NCBI RefSeq assembly: GCF_025751585.1
Contig: NZ_JAOWKX010000001.1
Location: 558,259 to 622,258, forward strand
Length of the DNA: 64,000 bases
Reading direction: 5' to 3'
DNA from: Fluctibacter corallii
GTDB lineage: Bacteria > Pseudomonadota > Gammaproteobacteria > Enterobacterales > Alteromonadaceae
Shown: piece after piece, positions 19,812 through 29,377 of the stretch
How positions within the stretch are numbered: the first letter of the stretch is position 1
Layout: every line of letters starts with the position of its first letter
Program-made: the position numbers and the translations under genes
The notes under the pieces: generated by a model
The model's database searches: none
The model's input: only the letters and a program-made list of their open reading frames with translations
Told to the model about the DNA's origin: nothing

Positions 19812-20000
19812 GTGTGTGCCTTCCTGAAGGGGTATGTCCTATTTTTATGCTGCTGAAAACCATTTGTTTTCAACATATTAACTGTATAACTTTAGCGTAA
19901 AATGCCTATATAACAAACCATCATTGTGTAATTAAATCAGTCTGATAGTATTGTTTTTATTACAATTTATTTAAATACTGTCGTTTACCCTGTTTATATA

Positions 20001-20033
20001 TCAATCTATATAGTTAGACATCTAATAGATTGA
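20001..20033. promoter_or_regulatory. Inverted repeats upstream of betT (candidate operator)
   Basis: TCAATCTAT (20001-20009) and ATAGATTGA (20025-20033) are a perfect 9-bp inverted repeat; inside it lies a second palindrome TTAGA-CA-TCTAA (20014-20025) with a different centre. They are 39-71 bases before the betT ATG in an AT-rich region. A repressor site (BetI- or MarR-like) is possible, but no cognate regulator gene is adjacent. Confidence 0.45.
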
Positions 20034-20071
20034 ATAAAGACGATATATCGACAGTTTCGCGTGAATTATTT

Positions 20072-22060
20072 ATGACAATACCCAACAACGCAGAGCGCCC
20101 CTCTTCTCACCTGAATAAACAGGTTTTTCTGCCAGCATCTGGTACTATCGTAGCGCTTTTGCTCTTTGCCCTGCTCGCCCCCAACGCCGCAGATACCCTC
20201 TTTCAACACGTGCAAGGAGTCATTGTCACCAACGGCAGCTGGTTCTATGTATTAACCGTTACCATCATCGTCATCACCGTGCTGTATTTAGGCCTGTCGC
20301 GATATGGAGAAATTCGATTAGGTCCCGACCATGCCCAGCCGGATTACAGCCTATTGACTTGGCTATCAATGTTATTCGCTGCTGGAATGGGAATTGGCTT
20401 AATGTTCTTTGGTGTAGCGGAGCCATTAATGCACTTTTTAGCACCGCCGACCGCTCCACCAGAAACGATTTTGGCTGTTAAAGAAGCCATGCGCACCACA
20501 TTCTTTCACTGGGGCTTTCATGCGTGGTCAATCTATGCAGTAGTGGCTTTGGTGCTCGCGTATTTTAGTTTTCGTCATCAGCTGCCATTAACCTTGCGGT
20601 CTGCACTTTACCCTATTATCGGTGATCGCATTTACGGCTGGGCCGGCCATGCGGTCGACATCTTTGCGGTGACCAGCACCATCTTTGGGGTGGCGACTTC
20701 GCTGGGTATAGGGGCTGCGCAAATCAATGCTGGGCTAGCCTACATGACCGATATCGAAGTTAACACAGCTAACCAAGTGTGGATGATGGCAGCAGTAACC
20801 TTGCTTGCCGTCGTGTCAGTATCAACTGGGCTTGATAAAGGCATTCGCCGCCTATCCGAGCTCAATATGATACTGGCCGTCGCACTATTGGCCTTTATAT
20901 TACTGCTTGGCCCCACCGTATTTTTACTTCAGGCTTACCTTCAAAATACAGGCGCTTATTTGTCTGATATTGTCCGAAATACTTTCAACTTATTTGCCTA
21001 CGAAAAAACCGACTGGATTGGCGGCTGGACCATTTTCTATTGGGGTTGGTGGCTGGCTTGGGCACCTTTCGTTGGCTTGTTTATAGCGCGGATTTCACGT
21101 GGCCGCACCATTCGCGAATTTGTGATCGGCGTGTTACTTGTTCCCACGGCATTCACTTTATTTTGGATGACCGTATTTGGCAATGGTGCCATCGATTTAG
21201 TCTTCGCGCAGGGCGAAAGTACACTCGCAGATCTGGTTAACGAGGATGCCTCGATTGCACTTTTTGCATTCTTGGAATATTTCCCCTTTGCCAATATTCT
21301 GTCTGTTGTTGCCATCTGTATGGTGGTTGTATTCTTTGTTACGTCTTGTGATTCTGGCGCAATGGTGGTCGACATGTTGTGCTCACACGGGGAAAACAAC
21401 ACCCCACTTTGGCAACGTATATATTGGGCTGTAGGCGTCGGATTAGTTGCATCAGTCTTGTTATACGCAGGCGGACTAAACGCACTCCAAACCATGACCA
21501 TCGCCGCAGCGCTCCCCTTCGCTATCGTTTTAATTCTTGCTATTTTCGGGCTGGTGCGTGCGCTAAGAGTCGATGGGTTTAAACGCGACAGTTTGAAATA
21601 TAACGTCAGCCAAACTCAACCTTCTCAACGCGAAGATGATTGGCGTGAACGTTTGCACACCATTGTTGCCTTTCCTAATCGTGATAAGGTCGACACCTTT
21701 ATCAAACACGTGGTTGAAACCGCGTTCAACACGGTGGCTGACGAGTTCAAGAAAAACCAGCTTGAAGTAGAAATCCATCATCGCGACAAGGGCATGACAT
21801 TCGTTGTTAAACACGGTGACGAGCAAGACTTTGAATACAGCGTATATCGCCGCCGACACATCCAACCTGAATACGCAAACGCAGAATTGCTATCAGACGA
21901 AGATGATGATGCCAACGACAGCGTCTACTTCCGCGCTGAAGTACATCTCAGGGAAGGCGGGCAAGATTACGACATTATGGGTTGGTCACGAAATGGGGTT
22001 ATTAATGACATTATCGACCAATACCAAAAACACCAACACTTTTTGCATTTGCTGAGATAG
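20072..22060 (+). CDS. betT: BCCT family choline/glycine betaine transporter
   Basis: Secondary transporter of the betaine/carnitine/choline family, 12 transmembrane helices, about 662 residues, with the C-terminal cytoplasmic extension (about 150 residues after residue 500) typical of BetT. The family signature WTIFYWGWWLAWAPFVGLF and the glycine stretch FAAGMGIGLMFFGVAEP are present. The ATG at 20072 is preferred over a TTG at 20030 that overlaps the inverted repeat and has no ribosome site. No betIBA genes are in the window. Choline rather than betaine is inferred from the long C-terminus. Confidence 0.88.
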   Translation: MTIPNNAERPSSHLNKQVFLPASGTIVALLLFALLAPNAADTLFQHVQGVIVTNGSWFYVLTVTIIVITVLYLGLSRYGEIRLGPDHAQPDYSLLTWLSMLFAAGMGIGLMFFGVAEPLMHFLAPPTAPPETILAVKEAMRTTFFHWGFHAWSIYAVVALVLAYFSFRHQLPLTLRSALYPIIGDRIYGWAGHAVDIFAVTSTIFGVATSLGIGAAQINAGLAYMTDIEVNTANQVWMMAAVTLLAVVSVSTGLDKGIRRLSELNMILAVALLAFILLLGPTVFLLQAYLQNTGAYLSDIVRNTFNLFAYEKTDWIGGWTIFYWGWWLAWAPFVGLFIARISRGRTIREFVIGVLLVPTAFTLFWMTVFGNGAIDLVFAQGESTLADLVNEDASIALFAFLEYFPFANILSVVAICMVVVFFVTSCDSGAMVVDMLCSHGENNTPLWQRIYWAVGVGLVASVLLYAGGLNALQTMTIAAALPFAIVLILAIFGLVRALRVDGFKRDSLKYNVSQTQPSQREDDWRERLHTIVAFPNRDKVDTFIKHVVETAFNTVADEFKKNQLEVEIHHRDKGMTFVVKHGDEQDFEYSVYRRRHIQPEYANAELLSDEDDDANDSVYFRAEVHLREGGQDYDIMGWSRNGVINDIIDQYQKHQHFLHLLR

Positions 22061-22083
22061 TGTCATTGCTTTAAGTCGTTACT

Positions 22084-22300
22084 TTACCCAAACGGACTGC
22101 ACTGTTTTGCTAACTTAAGAAGTGGATGGCCTATGTCGTTATCGCCATGCTTTCTCACTTTATGGCCTTGCGACTGCGCCAAGCGAAGCGGCGAGACTTC
22201 CGCTTTTGATCTGTTCACTACGTCATCAGATAGTTGAAGAAGTAAAAAGTGGGACAAGCCCAACCCTCGCTGGATGCATTTACTTAAGAAAGTTACCTTA
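22084..22300 (-). other. Long open frame without a start, probable repeat-derived
   Basis: On the minus strand a frame stays open for about 70 codons up to TAA at 22084, with segments SPLRLAQSQGHKVRKHG and DNDIGHPLLKLAKQCSPFG, but no start codon with a ribosome site. It looks like a recurring non-coding or mobile-element-derived sequence rather than a gene. It marks the left edge of the accessory island. Confidence 0.3.
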
Positions 22301-22309
22301 GAGCTTCAC

Positions 22310-22498
22310 ATGAGTACCAACGTCTCACTATTTGAAGAACATGAACGTGGACCTAATGACGATCTGGCTTTAAAGCTGTAAGCGATTAGCCAGATGCCCG
22401 AAGATGAGCAGATGGTGATTCGGGAGGTCTTAGAGAGTCTGAGTATTAAGCACCAGTCAAGGCGCTGGGATTCGGGAAGACAAAAGGCTAACGGCTAA
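22310..22498 (+). pseudogene. Remnant of a small regulator tail (XRE/antitoxin-like)
   Basis: From ATG 22310 the frame reads MSTNVSLFEEHERGPNDDLA to a TAA at 22379-22381, then continues in the same frame as AISQMPEDEQMVIREVLESL and ends at 22496. The second half resembles the C-terminal helix after an XRE-type helix-turn-helix; one base change (GAA to TAA) would explain the internal stop. The DNA-binding half is missing. Confidence 0.45.
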
Positions 22499-22509
22499 GG
22501 AAAAGCTAA

Positions 22510-22989
22510 TTACGATTGACCATTAAAGCCGCTATCTTTCAATAGTTTTAGCTCCACTGTCGTTGCAGATAGCCATAGGACGATCCTGTAATAGTCGCCA
22601 CCTTCTAGGCCATCTTCACTGAGAGTATTCAGCCCTTTATACAATATATGGGCCGCATAATAGCCTGGCTTAACATTGATTCTTTTCGCATCAGGGAGGT
22701 AATCACTAGGCCCTCGAACAACTAGAACGCCAGAGCAAAGCTCAACCCCACAAGAAACAGCATGCTCCCATGCTTCTATATCTAACGGCTGCTCACTTTC
22801 GCAAATCAGTACCTCCACAGGCACATCCATATTTCTTGCAGTAGCTACGCCGATAGCTCCATCAATCACAGCAGCCATATTTTTATATGCTTTATCATCC
22901 CAACTATCAGCAAAGTCAGCTTCAGCTGATTCATCATGCAAATAAACTTGATTGTAATCGGCAAATATCTCTAACTTGTAAGCTGTCAC
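22510..22989 (-). CDS. ComJ/Nin-like protein, candidate nuclease inhibitor
   Basis: A 159-residue soluble acidic protein. The N-terminal half carries the pattern DYNQVYLHD, then W-D-x-A, AAVIDGAIGVATARN and a valine-rich strand, matching the layout of Bacillus ComJ (Nin), the inhibitor of the competence nuclease NucA. The second half (VKPGYYAAHILYKGL, GGDYYRIVLWLSA) also fits. Relation to ComJ is from memory of that protein and is inferred. It belongs to the toxin/immunity island, downstream of a terminator on the minus strand. If correct, it is an immunity protein against a NucA/NucB-type nuclease. Confidence 0.6.
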   Translation of the reverse strand: MTAYKLEIFADYNQVYLHDESAEADFADSWDDKAYKNMAAVIDGAIGVATARNMDVPVEVLICESEQPLDIEAWEHAVSCGVELCSGVLVVRGPSDYLPDAKRINVKPGYYAAHILYKGLNTLSEDGLEGGDYYRIVLWLSATTVELKLLKDSGFNGQS

Positions 22990-23016
22990 ACTAAAAACCT
23001 ATCCATAAAAAGATAG

Positions 23017-23040
23017 AACCCAGCATTTGCTGGGCTTTAT
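23017..23040 (-). terminator. Hairpin terminator
   Basis: CCCAGC-ATTT-GCTGGG is a 6-bp GC-rich stem with a 4-base loop; on the minus strand it is followed by TTCTATCTTTTT. It separates the Tdi1-like remnant from the ComJ-like gene. Confidence 0.65.
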
Positions 23041-23286
23041 CTATTCAATAATTTTAAACTCTATTTGAGCACCATCTGGCAAATCAATAATCTGGCGAGC
23101 TAAGTTCGCTCTAGACTTCATGCCGCTAACAGCATTGATAGCAATTAAATTATCTAGTTCAAAGCGACCACCACATACGAAAGGAGTTTTAGGCATCAAA
23201 CGGAATTCACTCGACAGAATTCCACTATGCTCTTGCCTCGCGTACGCTAACGAATACTGTAGTAGCACACTAAACCTGAACCCCAT
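23041..23286 (-). pseudogene. Truncated Tdi1-like (DUF1851) immunity gene
   Basis: An 81-codon frame. Its last 50 residues (TPFVCGGRFELDNLIAIN, then ANLARQIIDLPDGAQIEF) match the C-terminal end of the Tdi1/DUF1851 immunity family, which protects against type VI-delivered toxins. The roughly 100-residue N-terminal part expected for the family is absent; the first 25 residues do not fit. Probably a decayed 3' fragment, possibly still translated from ATG 23286. Confidence 0.6.
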
Positions 23287-23381
23287 TTTATGTGGTAAAG
23301 TTACCGCTATAGAAGAGGTGTTTAATGAAAAGACAACGTCGTTCCTTTTGCAACATTTAATTTTGGCGATCAGTCAAAAAA

Positions 23382-24023
23382 TTACAGATCATAGACCAAG
23401 GTTACCTCCCTCACTTTATTGATCACTCTTACCTTGCTGTCATCTATCTCCACCTTGTTAACATCGAAGTGCACGACGAAAGGATCTGGATCACAAGTAA
23501 ATATTACTTGCTCATCGAGTATTTCCTTCTTCTTGTTAATCTTTTGCACAACTAAAGTGTAGCTATCGTACTTATAGCGATGCAGCGCTTGTACTGTTAC
23601 ATCGCCAACTTTTTTTGGCTTAGCTTTAATGTCATATTTAAGTCCATCAGTGAAACTATTCTCTAGTTTTGCTTGTAAATCAGCCGTAAGGTTTAAATTA
23701 AACTGCTTATCGAATCTAGCAAAACCTTCCAAATACTTCGTAGTGAAGTATCGATGAACGTCACCTTCAGTGGCAAACTGATTCAGAGAGTAGAACTCCG
23801 GTTCAACGCAAACTCGGAAGGCCTTATCACCTACGGCGGACATATCTCTATCATTACCTTCTTGAAAAACAATCCTATTGAAAAAGCCCAATTCTAATTT
23901 GAGCTTTTTCAACCAATCGGAAATGAAAAGAGTGAGATAATTCGCCAATAATTGATACTTAGCCCGTAGTAAAGGCTCAAATTTGGCTTCTTCCAGAGTC
24001 ATATATACTTGAGATAGCTTCAT
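23382..24023 (-). CDS. Candidate immunity protein, unrecognised family
   Basis: A 213-residue soluble protein with no recognised domain; helical N-terminal half, beta-rich C-terminal half (SYTLVVQKINKKKEILDEQVIF, KVRVINKVREVTLVYDL), many Lys and Asp. Its ATG is two bases after the TAG that ends the reconstructed GIY-YIG-like toxin tip, the tight toxin-immunity spacing seen in polymorphic toxin systems. The role is inferred from position only. The frame is intact. Confidence 0.55.
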   Translation of the reverse strand: MKLSQVYMTLEEAKFEPLLRAKYQLLANYLTLFISDWLKKLKLELGFFNRIVFQEGNDRDMSAVGDKAFRVCVEPEFYSLNQFATEGDVHRYFTTKYLEGFARFDKQFNLNLTADLQAKLENSFTDGLKYDIKAKPKKVGDVTVQALHRYKYDSYTLVVQKINKKKEILDEQVIFTCDPDPFVVHFDVNKVEIDDSKVRVINKVREVTLVYDL

Positions 24024-24025
24024 AG

Positions 24026-24380
24026 CTAAGGCCTCACATGATAATCAGGGTTAGTAAGATTCGACGGGCGTAGCCCCCTAGCATTAGCAGCCTCTAGTAT
24101 GAAGCGCTTTTTGCCTAGCCCCTTAGCCCGCTGGGATTTCGGCGATAATGGTTGAATCAAAATCATCCTTACCCAACTTACGCCGCTGCCTCTCAGTACG
24201 GTAAGACTTGCCTTTCTTGCTGATCTTTCCTTGACTAATACCAGTTTTCACCACTTCGCCGGTTTTATTGTTACGAATTTCGTATACGTGTTGGGCTCTC
24301 TGGCTCAATTTGGAATTACCATGCACTCCCTTCGTAACTTCCTTTACAAACCTCTTCCCTGCATAAGTGACGAGTGAAGC
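24026..24380 (-). pseudogene. Frameshifted polymorphic toxin tip, GIY-YIG-like
   Basis: The minus strand reads in one frame AGKRFVKEVTKGVHGNSKLS, QRAQHVYEIRNNKTGEVVKT, GISQGKISKKGKSYRTERQ, then a stop at 24123. Shifting one base restores the tail (RAKGLGKKRF ... NLTNPDYHVRP) to a TAG at 24026. HVYEI ... VVKTGIS has the spacing of the two halves of a GIY-YIG-type nuclease core. The upstream end is closed by an in-frame TAG at 24381. With no N-terminal delivery region this is an orphan toxin tip; the 67-residue frame starting GTG at 24326 is its longest open piece. Confidence 0.6.
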
Positions 24381-24383
24381 CTA

Positions 24384-24480
24384 GGAAGTCCAGTTGGCCC
24401 AATTGCACCTTTTGGTATCAGGAACGCAGTTCCTCCTAGAAGATTTCGAAATCGGGCGCTTTACCTCCGCCCTTTGTAAC
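24384..24480 (-). pseudogene. Toxin-linker fragment in another frame
   Basis: Minus-strand reading gives VTKGGGKAPDF near 24480-24448 and, one frame over, NLLGGTAFLIPKGAIGPTGL to about 24384. It directly precedes the GIY-YIG-like tip and looks like a pretoxin linker broken by further frameshifts. No function. Confidence 0.35.
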
Positions 24481-24550
24481 ATTAGTTCATGCCCATATAT
24501 CGTAGGCACAAAAGCCCCGAATTACGAGGCTTCCGGCATCACAACGTTAT

Positions 24551-24937
24551 TTATTCGTACTTGGCCAATTCTTCCCTAAGATCAGCTTCGAGTTCGTCAA
24601 CATCAGCATTTACACTTCCATCATGCATTGTAAAGAAAACGCCCGGCAAAATTCCTCTTTCGCGAAGCATCGGTATGATGCTATCCAAGACTTCGTCCAA
24701 ATCAATTGGCTCGGGTTGATAATTCACCCAATCCCCTAATATACATAATTCAGCGTATTCTTTCTCAGGCCAAAGAGGAAAGACCAGCTCTCCATCGTCA
24801 GTCTCAGACGTTGCCCAACCATCATCGTACAAAGCCCACAACAGCTTCCAGCCAACAACTTTTTTGATAAAATGGCTATATCGTTTAGGGGCTGGCAGCT
24901 TGAGTATTGCCTCAATTTGTTTTTGACTAACGCTCAT
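24551..24937 (-). CDS. DUF2750 family protein, candidate immunity
   Basis: 128 residues from ATG 24937 (AGAGG 9 bases upstream). It has the DUF2750 pattern: IEAILKLPAPKRYSHFIKKV, WALYDDGWATSETDDGELVFPLWP and an acidic C-terminal helix. The open frame extends back to 25042, but those 35 residues are out of family and lie over the toxin remnant. It begins 28 bases after the stop of the broken NucA/NucB tip, the expected place for its immunity gene. DUF2750 function is not established; immunity is inferred from position. Confidence 0.8.
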   Translation of the reverse strand: MSVSQKQIEAILKLPAPKRYSHFIKKVVGWKLLWALYDDGWATSETDDGELVFPLWPEKEYAELCILGDWVNYQPEPIDLDEVLDSIIPMLRERGILPGVFFTMHDGSVNADVDELEADLREELAKYE

Positions 24938-24965
24938 GGTACTGGCCTCTCTGTATTTTTCATAG

Positions 24966-25339
24966 CTAATCCACGACCCTGACATTAAATGAATCGCCAT
25001 CTTTGATGTTGTGTTTTTTATCGAACTGGCTGATTTGGCCACCCTGAACGCTTTGCTCTCTGGCGCACACTGCTGCTACACATGCCCCTGAGCCACCTTG
25101 CTTGGTTGATGCAAACGAATATTCATCAAGAGACTAACAAGCCCCGCTGACTTCTGCCCCCTTAAGCGTCCCTTCGATTCTGTCTTATCTGTCTTTTGAA
25201 AGACTCACGAGTGAGAGTCGTAGGCGCGCATTGAGCCATCGCACTTTCAACATTCTTTGCGATCCCTGGAGTTGCCGACCTGCTTACATCTAGATGTTGG
25301 CCCCTTTGTAACGTTACTGCATCGCCGCAACTGAAAAAC
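24966..25339 (-). pseudogene. NucA/NucB-type DNase toxin tip, broken
   Basis: Minus-strand reading gives DAVTLQRGQHLDVSRSATPG and IAKNVESAMAQCAPTTLTRE up to a TAA at 25162, next to a run of Gs at 25157-25161. One base shift restores AEVSGAC-stop-SLDEYSFASTKQGGSGA, then REQSVQGGQISQFDKKHNIK and DGDSFNVRVVD, ending at TAG 24966. The pattern (HLDVSRS ... LTRES ... LDEYSFASTKQGG ... GGQISQ) is that of bacterial NucA/NucB DNase tips, including the catalytic DEY region. There are two lesions: the frameshift and an in-frame TAG at 25134-25136. No export or delivery region is attached. Confidence 0.7.
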
Positions 25340-25693
25340 CTACATCACATGTATATTGTCTAACTCAACCCCCATTATCTCTTGATCAGTTTCGATCAAT
25401 GTAGCTTCCAAGGATAAATCTGACCGACCTTCGTCTTCAGTCCATAAGTCATACCTAATTGACCATGATCTGGGGCTAGCGCCCGTAATTTCGATAGCGT
25501 CGATATTTTCATAATCAGAGTCAGGAGGTAATACTAGAACCGCATCATAGTCACAAATGGCTTGATCGATTTCGGCAGCAGTTAAACGCACACTTCCGCA
25601 TAACTGCTCTAGCTCCTGATATTTCTTGGCAACCAACAATTCAACTATTTTCTTGATTGTCAAAATAAGCTTGACAAGCGTTGCATCCATCAT
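25340..25693 (-). CDS. DUF7668-like protein, candidate immunity
   Basis: A 117-residue soluble acidic protein. It has a helical N-terminus (LVKLILTIKKIVELLVAKKY), then LTAAEIDQAICDYDAVLVLP and a beta-rich end with SIRYDLWTEDEGRSDLSLEA and IMGVELDNIHVM, which resembles the DUF7668 family (recognised from memory, moderate certainty). Its ATG overlaps the stop of the upstream toxin-tail frame (ATGA), as expected for toxin-immunity coupling. The NucA/NucB remnant starts right after its stop. Confidence 0.55.
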   Translation of the reverse strand: MMDATLVKLILTIKKIVELLVAKKYQELEQLCGSVRLTAAEIDQAICDYDAVLVLPPDSDYENIDAIEITGASPRSWSIRYDLWTEDEGRSDLSLEATLIETDQEIMGVELDNIHVM

Positions 25694-25902
25694 CGGCTTC
25701 CTCTTCTGTTGCGAACGGTTCGCATAGGTGTAGACCCTGTTACTCCTAAGCCGCTGAAATAGTCGTTCGCTTGCTTGGCTTCTGACGGGACTTTAGCCAT
25801 GAATAAAACCCGCTTGGCGAACAGACAACACGCGGGGCATTGGTAAGTGATATTGCTCACTGAATGAAGAGTACAAAGCGATGAGATCAGGCCAGAAACC
25901 AT
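25690..25902 (-). pseudogene. Possible toxin C-terminal remnant
   Basis: A 70-codon frame. Only the last 36 residues (AKVPSEAKQANDYFSGLG, then TPMRTVRNRRGSR) look protein-like; the first half is Cys/Leu-rich and improbable. Its stop overlaps the start of the DUF7668-like gene by four bases, so it may be the tip of the cognate toxin whose body has been lost. No catalytic motif identified. Confidence 0.35.
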
Positions 25903-25977
25903 ATAATGTCAACTAATGGGGTTCAATTTATGACACAATATGGTTTCCAAATGACAGGTTATGGTGTTTTATACAAA

Positions 25978-27879
<1,902 letters not shown>

Positions 27880-28031
27880 TTATTCTGCTGCCAGATGTTA
27901 GATACATACGGCGCACGAGGCAATCTGGCCTTTTGCGCGTGAAAACGGAATCGCCGTTCATGCATCGCTTTTCAATGATGTTACCAACTCGCCGAACTCT
28001 CAGCAATCATGATAACGAGGATAAGGCCAAG

Positions 28032-28613
28032 TTATTCTGCTAATAAAAAGCGGAAGATATCGCTAAGGTAGCGTTCATATCCCTGAAAGCTGTGATCACC
28101 GCCCGCCTCAACTGTGTATTTTGCACCTTGATAGTAAGCAATTGCTTTGCTGTAATCCAGTGTCTCATCGCCCTCTTGCAGGAGTACCCAATAGGCTTCT
28201 GGGGTAATTAACGATGTGGGTGTCCATTGTTGAATCATATCAACATGACGTTGGGTTAAATGAAACGCCTGCTTCGTGTAAGGATTAACATGATGACCAA
28301 GATAGTCAGCAAAAAGCGTATAGGGCTTTACTGCCGGATTAATCAGTACAGCTTTGCCACCAAATTGCTCCACTAAATAGGTTGACAAAAATCCCCCCAT
28401 AGAGCTGCCAATAAATCGCAGTTCTCTACCTTTAAATGGCGCAAGCGTTGACGCAAGCACGTCTAGCATCCCATCTGGTGTATTCGGCAAAGCTGGAATG
28501 ACAAAATCAAGATGAGGGTAATGGGTCTCAACAAACTGCTTTGTTTGTTGTGCTTTTACAGATTGAGGGGAGCTTAAAAAGCCATGCAAGTAAACAACCG
28601 CAATATTTTGCAT
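28032..28613 (-). CDS. yqiA: YqiA-type esterase
   Basis: Small alpha/beta hydrolase of the UPF0227/YqiA group with esterase activity on short acyl esters. 193 residues: VVYLHGFLSSPQS (oxyanion region), nucleophile elbow GSSMGGFLS, QEGDETLDY with the acid, and the catalytic His in AGGDHSFQGYERY. It lies between cpdA (20 bases) and parE, the order conserved in many gammaproteobacteria. Confidence 0.92.
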   Translation of the reverse strand: MQNIAVVYLHGFLSSPQSVKAQQTKQFVETHYPHLDFVIPALPNTPDGMLDVLASTLAPFKGRELRFIGSSMGGFLSTYLVEQFGGKAVLINPAVKPYTLFADYLGHHVNPYTKQAFHLTQRHVDMIQQWTPTSLITPEAYWVLLQEGDETLDYSKAIAYYQGAKYTVEAGGDHSFQGYERYLSDIFRFLLAE

Positions 28614-28633
28614 AGTAAAAGACGACTTATATA

Positions 28634-29377
28634 TTAAATTCTTTCAACAGATGTGTGCAGTGTACCATCTGGATGCAGTGAAAACAGCCTAAAGCCGGCG
28701 CTTTCGTCAGTAACAGCAAAAGAAGGCGTGAGTGCGAATTGCCAACAGGTTGAAGGCGCAGCAAAAATATCACACTGAGCAATACGCGCTTGTTTGTCTG
28801 CATGAATATGCCCATGCATAAGCCCACGAATTTGCGGCGTACTCTCTATCAAAGCCAAACACGCCTCGCGATTTATCCAAGCGTGTTTGTCCATCCAGCT
28901 ATGAGTAGGAAGCGGATGATGGTGTACGGCGAGCATATGAAAATCATTTGGGTGCTGTAGCACCAACGCTTTCACCTGTTCCAGCTGCGTATGCGAGACA
29001 AATCCTTCCGCTTTTTGATAAAAACTATTCAGACCATGAATATGCCAATTTCCGTGGGTTACAGGCTCGCCAGCATGCAGCACATACTCAGCCAACAGCG
29101 AATTCACTAGGTCTGGGTTGTCGTGATTCCCTATGACAATCCGCATCGGTATGTCTGGCAGAATATCATTAACAATATGCAAGAACGCAAGATAACTGGC
29201 TTCTGAACGATCACCGCTAATATCCCCCGTTACCATCAGTAGGTCGGGTTGATGCGCGACGAGTTTACGCAGCGTTTTGCGTAATGTGTCGGCAGGATTG
29301 ATATCGTTGTAACCGTTTTTGTGCGGATTCTCAAACAAATGGCAATCTGAAATTTGGACAATCTTAACCAAAGACAC
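28634..29377 (-). CDS. cpdA: 3',5'-cyclic-AMP phosphodiesterase CpdA
   Basis: Metallophosphoesterase hydrolysing cAMP. 247 residues from GTG 29377. The metal-binding motifs are complete: QISDCHLF (DxH), VTGDISGD (GD), IGNHDNPD (GNHD), HHHPLPT and MHGHIHAD (GHxH). The open frame runs back to 29437, but GTG 29377 is chosen because AGGA precedes it and it overlaps the stop of yqiB by one base, indicating coupling. Confidence 0.94.
   Translation of the reverse strand: MSLVKIVQISDCHLFENPHKNGYNDINPADTLRKTLRKLVAHQPDLLMVTGDISGDRSEASYLAFLHIVNDILPDIPMRIVIGNHDNPDLVNSLLAEYVLHAGEPVTHGNWHIHGLNSFYQKAEGFVSHTQLEQVKALVLQHPNDFHMLAVHHHPLPTHSWMDKHAWINREACLALIESTPQIRGLMHGHIHADKQARIAQCDIFAAPSTCWQFALTPSFAVTDESAGFRLFSLHPDGTLHTSVERI

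Noticed and set aside
21037..21501. 154-codon minus-strand frame
   Set aside because: Antisense shadow of the betT membrane helices.
24937..25042. N-terminal extension of the DUF2750 frame
   Set aside because: Lies over the NucA/NucB tip in another frame; the family start and a ribosome site are at 24937.
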